Shown here piece by piece: positions 57,809 to 64,000 of a stretch of DNA of 64,000 nucleotides; position 1 is the first letter of the stretch, and each line of letters opens with the position of its first letter. The stretch lies in assembly GCF_024206495.1 (NCBI RefSeq), contig NZ_JAMBPQ010000026.1, forward strand, positions 1 through 64,000. The letters are read 5' to 3'. Below the pieces are notes generated by a model. The model was not told the DNA's origin. It did not search any database and saw only the letters and a program-made list of their open reading frames with translations. Source of the DNA: Paraburkholderia sp. CNPSo 3272 (GTDB lineage Bacteria; Pseudomonadota; Gammaproteobacteria; Burkholderiales; Burkholderiaceae). A program made the translations under genes and the position numbers.

Positions 57809-58321
57809 ATGTCGCGCCAGCCGACCAAGATCGTTTCGTCCGAACATCTCGTCTCCGAGTCGAGCGCCGAGCTTTCCGAGTTCGAGTACGCGCTCATCAT
57901 GGCGAGCAATGCGTTCAACCGCTGGATGGTGCGCTGCATGTCGGCGGCGGGGGTGAAGGACATGACGCCGATCGAGGTGTCGCTGCTCCATCACGTCGGC
58001 CATCGCGAGCGGCGCAAAAAGCTCGCGGATATCTGCTTCGTGCTCAATATCGAGGACACGCACGTGGCCACGTATGCGTTGAAGAAGCTCGTCTCAAGAG
58101 GGTATGTAAAAAGCGAAAAGACCGGCAAGGAAGTCTTCTTTTCGGTCACGCCGGAGGGCCAGGCGCTGTGCCTGCGCTATCGCGACGTGCGCGAGAGTTG
58201 CCTCATCGCGACGCTCAAGGAAAGCGGCCTCACGAACCAGCAGATCGGCGACGCCGCGCAACTCATGCGCAATGCGTCGGGGCTCTACGACACGGCCGCG
58301 CGCGCGGCGGCCTCGCTCTGA
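57809..58321 (+). CDS. Winged-helix (MarR-like) transcription regulator
   Basis: A 170-residue DNA-binding protein with a MarR/HTH_27-type winged helix: MTPIEVSLLHHVGHRERRKKLADICFVLNIEDTHVATYALKKLVSRGYVKSEKTGKEVFFSVTPEG in outline. N- and C-terminal helices probably dimerise. The ATG at 57809 is chosen; a TTG at 57773 is possible, but a TACACT (-10-like) at 57753-57758 would leave it almost no leader. Divergent from pxpBCA, which it may regulate. Confidence 0.85.
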   Translation: MSRQPTKIVSSEHLVSESSAELSEFEYALIMASNAFNRWMVRCMSAAGVKDMTPIEVSLLHHVGHRERRKKLADICFVLNIEDTHVATYALKKLVSRGYVKSEKTGKEVFFSVTPEGQALCLRYRDVRESCLIATLKESGLTNQQIGDAAQLMRNASGLYDTAARAAASL

Positions 58322-58336
58322 GCAGCCAACGCGCTT

Positions 58337-58951
58337 TCAGCGCTCGCGTGAACGCTGGCAAAGATGCGTGGCCGCTTCGGTCAAAACGGCGTCGAGCGGC
58401 AGGTCGTGCGCCTCGCGCGCAAGCACGCCGTCGTCGATGCGGCATGCTTCATACGCAATGCCAACTGTGACGGGCAACGCAACGCCCGGCCATGCGGCCA
58501 GCGTGCGGTCGTAGTAGCCGCCGCCGTAACCGAGGCGATAGCCGTCGCGATCGAAACCCACGCAGGGCACGAGGAGAAGATCGGGCACGATCACTTGCTG
58601 CGCTTGCGGCTCGAGGATTCCGTGATGGCCTTCGCGCATCGGTGCATCGGGCGTCCAGGCGTGAAAGACGAGCGGCGTATGGCGCTCGGGAATGGCGGGC
58701 AGGGCGGCGCGGCGTGACGCATCGGCGGCGAGCCAGGCAGTGATCCAGGCGCGCGCATCGAACTCGCCGCGCAAGGGCCAGTAGAACCCGATCGAGAGCG
58801 GTGAAAATTGCGCGACGAGCGCATCGAGTCGAGCCGCGAGTGCCGCACCGATTGCCACGTCGGAAGCGGCTTCAATTCGCCGAGGAAGCAGCCTTGCACG
58901 CCAGTCCTTTTTGGATTCCGTGTGAGGGTTGCATGCTATGCTTGGGTTCAC
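58337..58951 (-). CDS. 5-formyltetrahydrofolate cyclo-ligase
   Basis: Converts 5-formyl-THF to methenyl-THF using ATP (YgfA/MTHFS family). The 204-residue product has the family blocks LLLVPCVGFDRDGYRLGYGGGYYDRTLA (nucleotide and folate site) and VGIAYEACRIDD near the C-terminus. The chosen start is a GTG at 58951 (VNPSIACNPHTESKKDWRARLL) with GGAG six bases upstream. Frames starting further back run into the divergent slt gene. The two start codons are only 20 bp apart. Confidence 0.9.
   Translation of the reverse strand: MNPSIACNPHTESKKDWRARLLPRRIEAASDVAIGAALAARLDALVAQFSPLSIGFYWPLRGEFDARAWITAWLAADASRRAALPAIPERHTPLVFHAWTPDAPMREGHHGILEPQAQQVIVPDLLLVPCVGFDRDGYRLGYGGGYYDRTLAAWPGVALPVTVGIAYEACRIDDGVLAREAHDLPLDAVLTEAATHLCQRSRER
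58934..58942 (+). promoter_or_regulatory. Extended -10 promoter candidate for slt
   Basis: TGC-TATGCT forms an extended -10 element. It lies inside the first codons of the divergent cyclo-ligase gene, and transcription would start near 58949, leaving a leader of about 23 bases for slt. A proper -35 was not found. Confidence 0.42.
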
Positions 58952-58971
58952 CTCGCGCTCCAGAAATAACG

Positions 58972-60945
58972 ATGTCCAAACGCCTTGTCCGAGTATATCG
59001 CGTGGTCGGTCTCGCACTGACTGCCGCGGCACTCGTAGCATGCAGCACGGCGGACGCCGTGCGCCCCGTCGCACTGCCCGTAGGCGCAGTCCTTTCCAGT
59101 GACGATCAGACTTTCATCCAGCTTCGCGAAGCCGCGCGCAACAACGATCCGGCGCGCGCCGCGCAACTCGCTGCGATGATTCCGGATTACCCGGCGCCGT
59201 CGTACCTCGAATACTTTCAGCTCAAGCCGCAGCTGTTCGATTCGCAGGGCCATGCGCGCATCGACGCGCCCGATGCGCCGGTGCTGTCGTTCCTCCAGCG
59301 CTACGACGGCCAGGCGATCGCCGACCGCATGCGCAACGACTATCTGACCGTGCTCGGGGCGCGCCACGACTGGGCGAACTTCGACCAGCAATATTCGCGC
59401 TTCGTGCTTAACGACGACACGCAGGTGAAGTGCTACGCGCTGGAGTCGCGCGCGGCGCGCGGCGAGAACGTCGCGAACGACGCGCGTGCGCTGCTCACGG
59501 AGCCGCGCTATTACGGCGACGGCTGCGTCGATCTCATCACCGCGCTTGCCATCAAAGGCCAGTTCTCGAGCGATGACGTGTGGCAGCAGATCCGCCTCGC
59601 CTACGAGCAGAACCAGACCTCGACCGGCGCGAAGCTGCTCGACGGCCTTTCGCAGCGCCCCGACCCGACCGCGTTCAGCCAGGCCGTGAGTACGCCGCCG
59701 CTCACGCTCGCGCAAGGCGTTACCGCCGACCCGCAGTCGCACCAGCTCGCGCTACTCGCCGTCACCGTGATGGCGGCCAACGATCCGGCCATGGCGGCGG
59801 CCACCTTCGCCACCGTCGCACCCCAGCTCAGTTCGCCGGAGCGCGCGACAGGCTGGGGCACGATCGGCTATCAAGGGGCGTTGAAGCGCCTGCCCGCTTC
59901 GCTCGGCTGGTATCGCCTCTCGGCCAATGCGCCTCTCTCGAACCCGGCCTACGAATGGCGTACGCGCGCCGCGCTGCTGGGCGGCGACTGGACCATGGTG
60001 CGCTGGTCGATCGAACAGATGCCGGCCGCGCTGCGCGCGCAGCCGTCGTGGGTGTACTGGCACGCACGCGCGCTCAAGCAGGCCGGCGAAGCGGGCGCAG
60101 CGAACCAGGAATTCGCGTCGATTTCGCAGGGCTATAACTTCTACGGCCAGCTCGCCACCGAAGAACTCGGCCAGAAGATCACCATCCCGCCGAAGACCAC
60201 GGTGAGCGACGCGGACATCGCCCAGGCTGCGCAAACGCCGGGCTTCGCGCTCGCGCAGCGCTTCTATGCGCTCAATCTGCGGCTCGAAGGCAATCGCGAA
60301 TGGAACTGGCCGCTGCGCGGCATGAGCGATCGGCAACTGCTCGCCGTCGCCGAATACGCGAAGCGCATCCAGCTGCTCGATCGCACCGTCAACACGGCCG
60401 ACCGCACGCAAACGGAGCACGACTTCTCGCTGCGCTATCTCGCGCCGTTCCGCGACGTCGTGGAGCGCGACGCGCAAACCAACGGCCTCGACATCGAATG
60501 GGCCTACGGCCTGATTCGCCAGGAATCGCGTTTCATTCTCAATGCGAAGTCGGGCGTGGGCGCGAGCGGCCTCATGCAGATCATGCCGGCCACGGCGCAG
60601 ATGGTGGCGAAGAAGATCGGCCTCGGGCCCCTGTCGCGCGACCAGCTCAACGATCTCGACACCAATATCCTGCTCGGAACGAACTATTTGTCGATGATCT
60701 ACAATCAGTTCGACGGCTCTGCTGTGCTCGCCACCGCGGGCTACAACGCCGGGCCGGGCCGCCCGCGCGCATGGCGCCAGACTTTGCAGGGCGGCGTCGA
60801 GGGCGCCATCTTCGCGGAAACCATTCCGTTTCAGGAAACCCGCGATTACGTAAAAAACGTGTTGTCGAACACGGTCTACTATGCGGCGCTGTTCGAGGGC
60901 CGTCCGCAATCGCTGAAGGCGCGTCTCGGCTATATCTCGCCGTAA
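58972..60945 (+). CDS. slt: Soluble-type lytic transglycosylase (Slt70 family), lipoprotein
   Basis: Cleaves peptidoglycan to 1,6-anhydromuropeptides. The 657-residue protein matches Slt70 in size: a signal peptide with lipobox LVAC (Cys about residue 23), a long superhelical U/L region (about 50-470), and a C-terminal SLT domain. The catalytic Glu is E518 in GLIRQESRFILNAKSGVGASGLMQIMPATAQ, and AGYNAGPGRPRAW is also present. The ATG at 58972 has no strong Shine-Dalgarno. Confidence 0.93.
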   Translation: MSKRLVRVYRVVGLALTAAALVACSTADAVRPVALPVGAVLSSDDQTFIQLREAARNNDPARAAQLAAMIPDYPAPSYLEYFQLKPQLFDSQGHARIDAPDAPVLSFLQRYDGQAIADRMRNDYLTVLGARHDWANFDQQYSRFVLNDDTQVKCYALESRAARGENVANDARALLTEPRYYGDGCVDLITALAIKGQFSSDDVWQQIRLAYEQNQTSTGAKLLDGLSQRPDPTAFSQAVSTPPLTLAQGVTADPQSHQLALLAVTVMAANDPAMAAATFATVAPQLSSPERATGWGTIGYQGALKRLPASLGWYRLSANAPLSNPAYEWRTRAALLGGDWTMVRWSIEQMPAALRAQPSWVYWHARALKQAGEAGAANQEFASISQGYNFYGQLATEELGQKITIPPKTTVSDADIAQAAQTPGFALAQRFYALNLRLEGNREWNWPLRGMSDRQLLAVAEYAKRIQLLDRTVNTADRTQTEHDFSLRYLAPFRDVVERDAQTNGLDIEWAYGLIRQESRFILNAKSGVGASGLMQIMPATAQMVAKKIGLGPLSRDQLNDLDTNILLGTNYLSMIYNQFDGSAVLATAGYNAGPGRPRAWRQTLQGGVEGAIFAETIPFQETRDYVKNVLSNTVYYAALFEGRPQSLKARLGYISP

Positions 60946-61092
60946 GCGCCGGGCCGCTGGGCCGCGCCGCTTCCCTTCATACGGAAACCGCGCGGCGTGA
61001 CGGCACGCTGCGTGCTCCGTTGTCTGATTGGCGCGCTGCGGGACGAACCGGACCTCGTACGCGGCGGCGCCGTCTGCCCGAGGAGGTCGAAG

Positions 61093-62049
61093 ATGCGACA
61101 TCAAGCCATTGCGGTCATCGGCGGTTCGGGATTCATCGGCAGCCATCTCGTCAACGCGCTCGTCGAGGCGGGCAAGGACGTGCGCGTCGCCACCCGACGC
61201 CGCTACAACGCCCGCCATCTCACCCTGCTGCCCGTCGACGTGATCGAGGCCGATGTGTCCGATCCGGTCGCGCTCGCGGCGTTCGTCGAAAACGCGGACG
61301 CGGTCATCAATCTTGTCGGCACGCTCAACGGCGGGCGCGGCGATCCCTACGGCCCCGGCTTCGCGAAGCTGCACGTCGACTTGCCGACGAAGATCGTCGC
61401 CGCCTGCGAGGGCAAGGGCGTGCATCGCCTGATCCACGTGAGCGCCCTCGGCGCCGACCCGCGCGGGCCGAGCATGTACCTGCGCTCCAAGGGCGACGGC
61501 GAGAAAGCCGTGCACGCGGCCCCGGCGCTCGCCACGACCATCTTCCGGCCTTCCGTCGTGTTCGGTCCCGAGGACACCTTTCTCAACCGTTTCGCGCTCC
61601 TGCAGCGGCTCTTCCCGATGATCCCGCTCGCCATGCCCGAGGCGAAGTTCCAGCCGGTGTTCGTGGGCGATGTGTCGAAGGCGATCGTCAACGTGCTCGA
61701 TCTCGACGCCGCGAGCGGGCACACTTACGAACTCGGCGGCCCGACGGTCTACACGCTCGAACAGTTGCTGCAGTATTGCGGGGAAGTGGTGGGCCGGCAC
61801 GCGCGCATCGTGCGGCTGCCCGACGCGTTTGGCCGCCTGCAGGCGCTCTCGTTCGAAATGGCGCCGGGCGTGCCGGTCCTCACGCGCGATAATCTGGATT
61901 CGATGAAGGTGGACAGCGTGCTGACCGGGCCGCTCGCCCCCGAGCTCGATATCGAGCCCGCGAGCATCGAGACGATCGCGCCGCTCTATCTCGCCGACGC
62001 CTCGCTGCGTTCGCGGCTGAACATCTTTCGCGCCAGTGCCGGCCGATAG
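61093..62049 (+). CDS. NDUFA9-like NAD(P)-binding epimerase-family protein
   Basis: Extended/atypical short-chain dehydrogenase fold of the complex I NDUFA9 subunit family, usually a non-catalytic or quinone-associated protein in bacteria. 318 residues with the dinucleotide motif IAVIGGSGFIGSHLVNALVEAGKDVR at the N-terminus, and INLVGTLNGGRGDPYG, HVSALGADPRGPSMYLRSKGDGEKAV and FRPSVVFGPEDTFLNRFA. The ATG follows AGGAGG by six bases. The specific function is not known. Confidence 0.88.
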   Translation: MRHQAIAVIGGSGFIGSHLVNALVEAGKDVRVATRRRYNARHLTLLPVDVIEADVSDPVALAAFVENADAVINLVGTLNGGRGDPYGPGFAKLHVDLPTKIVAACEGKGVHRLIHVSALGADPRGPSMYLRSKGDGEKAVHAAPALATTIFRPSVVFGPEDTFLNRFALLQRLFPMIPLAMPEAKFQPVFVGDVSKAIVNVLDLDAASGHTYELGGPTVYTLEQLLQYCGEVVGRHARIVRLPDAFGRLQALSFEMAPGVPVLTRDNLDSMKVDSVLTGPLAPELDIEPASIETIAPLYLADASLRSRLNIFRASAGR

Positions 62050-62103
62050 CCGTAAGCGGACTATCAGCCGGCGCTTATTCAACTCACAACGGTCATTGGA
62101 ACA

Positions 62104-62754
62104 ATGAAGCTCGTAATCGGAGACAAAAACTATTCGTCGTGGTCGATGCGCCCGTGGGTGCTGCTCAAGCACTTCGGCATCGCGTTCGAGGAGGTGCTGA
62201 TCGAGCTCGACGAGCCGGCCACCAGGTCGTCGATCCTCGCGTTCTCGGCCTCGGGCAAGGTGCCGTGCCTCGTCGGCGACGACGGCTTCGCCGTGTGGGA
62301 TTCGCTTGCGATTGCCGAGACGCTCGCCGAGCGCTTCCCCCAGCACGCGCTGTGGCCGCGCGACGCGAACGCGCGCGCCCGCGCCCGCAGCGTCAGCGCG
62401 GAGATGCATTCGGGCTTCGGCGAAGTGCGCAACCACATGCCGATGAACATCCGCAAGGTGAAGCCAGGCGCAGGTGCAACGCCGGGCGCACTCGCCGACG
62501 TCGCGCGCATCGACGCGCTCTGGCGCGAATGTCTCGCCGCGAGCGGCGGGCCGTTCCTGTTCGGCGAGTTCAGCATTGCCGACGCGATGTACGCGCCGGT
62601 CGTCATGCGCTTCAACAGCTACCAGCCGAAGCTCTCGCCCGAAGCGGCGGCGTACGCGCAGCGGGTGAGCGCACTGCCCGCGGTGATCGAGTGGGTCGAG
62701 GCGGCGCGCCGCGAGACGCACATCGTCGCCGACGACGAACGCGACGACGAATGA
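62104..62754 (+). CDS. Glutathione S-transferase family protein
   Basis: 216 residues with an N-terminal thioredoxin-fold GST domain (KLVIGDKNYSSWSMRPWVLLKHFGI; SGKVPCLVGDDGFAVWDSLAIAETLAERFP, with the cis-Pro and the glutathione-binding Asp-Ser) and an all-helical C-terminal domain (GGPFLFGEFSIADAMYAPVVMRF). SSWS near the N-terminus probably supplies the catalytic Ser. Its last bases overlap cca by 4 bp. Substrate unknown. Confidence 0.9.
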   Translation: MKLVIGDKNYSSWSMRPWVLLKHFGIAFEEVLIELDEPATRSSILAFSASGKVPCLVGDDGFAVWDSLAIAETLAERFPQHALWPRDANARARARSVSAEMHSGFGEVRNHMPMNIRKVKPGAGATPGALADVARIDALWRECLAASGGPFLFGEFSIADAMYAPVVMRFNSYQPKLSPEAAAYAQRVSALPAVIEWVEAARRETHIVADDERDDE

Positions 62755-63992
62755 AGATCTATGTCGTAGGCGGCGCGATCCGCGACGAGATGCTCGGGCT
62801 GCCCGTACGCGACCGCGACTATGTCGTGGTGGGCGCGACGCCCGAGCAGATGGCCGCGCAGGGCTATCGTCCGGTGGGCAAGGACTTTCCGGTCTTTCTG
62901 CATCCCGAAACGCATGCGGAGTACGCGCTCGCGCGCACCGAGCGCAAGACGGCGGCGGGCTATCACGGCTTCCAGTTTTTCTACGCGCCTGACGTGACGC
63001 TCGAGGAAGATCTCGCGCGGCGCGACCTCACCATCAACGCGATGGCGCGCGAAGTGCAGCCGGGCGGCGTGCTCACGGGGGAGGTCGTCGATCCGTTCGG
63101 CGGCGCGCGCGATCTCGAGGCGCGCGTGTTCCGCCACGTGAGCGACGCGTTTCTCGAAGACCCCGTGCGCATTCTTCGTATCGCGCGATTCGCCGCGCGA
63201 TTCGCCGATTTCACCGTCGCGCCCGAAACGCTCGAACTCATGCGCGAGATGGTCGCATCAGGCGAAGTCGATTCACTCGTGCCTGAGCGCGTCTGGCAGG
63301 AAATCGCCCGCGGTCTCATGGAAGCGAAGCCCTCGCGCATGTTCGAGGTGCTGCGCGATTGCGGCGCGCTCGCGCGCGTGCTGCCCGAGGTCGACGCGCT
63401 GTGGGGCGTACCGCAGCGCGCCGACTATCATCCGGAAATCGATACGGGCGTGCATGTGATGATGGTGATCGACCATGCGGCCGCGCAGGGCTACACGCTG
63501 CCGGTGCGCTTCGCCGCGCTCACGCACGATCTCGGCAAGGGCACGACGCCCGAGGACGTGCTGCCGCGTCACATCGGCCACGAAGGGCGCAGCGTCGATC
63601 TGCTCAAGCCGCTGTGCGACCGTCTGCGCGTGCCCAACGACTGCCGCGAGCTGGCGGTGCTGGTCGCGCGCGAGCACGGCAACGTCCATCGCGTGATGGA
63701 GATGGGCGCGGCGGCGCTCGTGCGCATGCTCGAACGTTGCGACGCGCTGCGCAAACCCGCGCGTTTTGCCGAGGCGCTGCAGGCCTGCGAGGCGGATTTG
63801 CGCGGGCGGCTGAACTGGGAGAACGCGCCTTACCCGCAGGCGGAGCGCCTGCGCGTCGCGCTCGTGGCTGCGCGCGGCGTCGATGCGGGGGCGATTGCGC
63901 GCTCGATCGAACACGGCGGCGCCGAGAAGATCAAGGAAGCGGTGCACGAGGCGCGCGTGGCGGCGGTGGAAGGCGCGCTCGCTACGGCTTGA
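62751..63992 (+). CDS. cca: Multifunctional CCA-adding tRNA nucleotidyltransferase
   Basis: Adds or repairs the CCA end of tRNAs. The 413-residue length equals the E. coli enzyme. The catalytic carboxylates are D21 and D23 in PVRDRDYVVVG, preceded by GGAIRD. The RRDLTINAMA and EDPVRILRIARFAARF blocks are standard. A C-terminal HD phosphohydrolase domain is intact (HVMMVIDHAA, FAALTHDLGKGTTP). It starts within the GST stop (ATGA) and ends 8 bp before the window edge. Confidence 0.96.
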   Translation: MKIYVVGGAIRDEMLGLPVRDRDYVVVGATPEQMAAQGYRPVGKDFPVFLHPETHAEYALARTERKTAAGYHGFQFFYAPDVTLEEDLARRDLTINAMAREVQPGGVLTGEVVDPFGGARDLEARVFRHVSDAFLEDPVRILRIARFAARFADFTVAPETLELMREMVASGEVDSLVPERVWQEIARGLMEAKPSRMFEVLRDCGALARVLPEVDALWGVPQRADYHPEIDTGVHVMMVIDHAAAQGYTLPVRFAALTHDLGKGTTPEDVLPRHIGHEGRSVDLLKPLCDRLRVPNDCRELAVLVAREHGNVHRVMEMGAAALVRMLERCDALRKPARFAEALQACEADLRGRLNWENAPYPQAERLRVALVAARGVDAGAIARSIEHGGAEKIKEAVHEARVAAVEGALATA

Positions 63993-64000
63993 TCGGTTGC

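Noticed and set aside
59752..62721. Minus-strand open frame of about 990 codons opposite slt, the NDUFA9-like gene and the GST gene
   Set aside because: Arg/His/Glu-rich shadow without domains; the three plus-strand genes are conserved and well spaced.
1..64000. tRNA, rRNA, insertion sequence, integrase or toxin-antitoxin genes
   Set aside because: Looked for and not seen; gene order and composition are even across the window with no sign of a recent island.

Overview
The window is GC-rich, gene-dense DNA from a betaproteobacterium. Protein sequences, gene order and a SAH riboswitch ahead of ahcY point to the Burkholderia/Paraburkholderia/Caballeronia group, main chromosome. This is inferred from family resemblance; no database search was possible. 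No insertion sequences, prophage genes, CRISPR arrays, tRNAs or rRNAs were seen.

Bases 1-34862 hold most of a peritrichous- or polar-type flagellar locus: flhF-flhG-fliA; flgA-flgM-flgN (minus strand) divergent from flgB-C-D-E-F-G-H-I-J; a YcgR/PilZ motility brake; flgK-flgL; fliL-M-N-O-P-Q-R and fliF-G-H-I-J-K (both minus strand); and fliE, fliS-fliT, a second FliK-like gene and a stand-alone FlhB C-domain gene (plus strand). Together they encode the MS and C rings, export gate, export ATPase complex, rod, P and L rings, hook, junction proteins, late chaperones and the FliA/FlgM checkpoint. Flagellin, cap, stator, chemotaxis and flhBA genes are not in the window; flhBA normally lie just upstream of flhF. 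Sigma-28-like promoters fit ahead of ycgR, flgK, flgM and perhaps fliS, which suits late-gene control.

Bases 34840-42502 hold an aldehyde dehydrogenase and an AidB-type acyl-CoA dehydrogenase (minus strand), a divergent GMC oxidoreductase, and a LysR regulator divergent from a CidA/CidB (LrgA/LrgB) pair. Bases 42503-45616 are a methyl-cycle unit: SAH riboswitch, ahcY, a small holin-like membrane protein and metF. Bases 45805-51739 encode a complete dipeptide-type ABC importer (dppABCDF), with a Burkholderiales-type hairpin repeat covering the ribosome-binding site of dppD. A TraB/GumN-family protein follows.

Bases 53146-58321 hold a 5-oxoprolinase operon (pxpB-pxpC-pxpA) with a DUF969/DUF979 membrane pair downstream and a divergent winged-helix regulator. 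The last 5.7 kb carry 5-formyltetrahydrofolate cyclo-ligase, a Slt70-type lytic transglycosylase, an NDUFA9-like NAD(P)-binding protein, a glutathione S-transferase and cca.

Most of the window is well-known biology. The points most worth following are the FliK2/FlhX pair (with a 9-bp repeat inside FliK2), the degenerate P-loop of FlhG, the sequestered dppD ribosome-binding site, and the 21-bp tandem repeat and paired operator-like repeats of the pxp locus.
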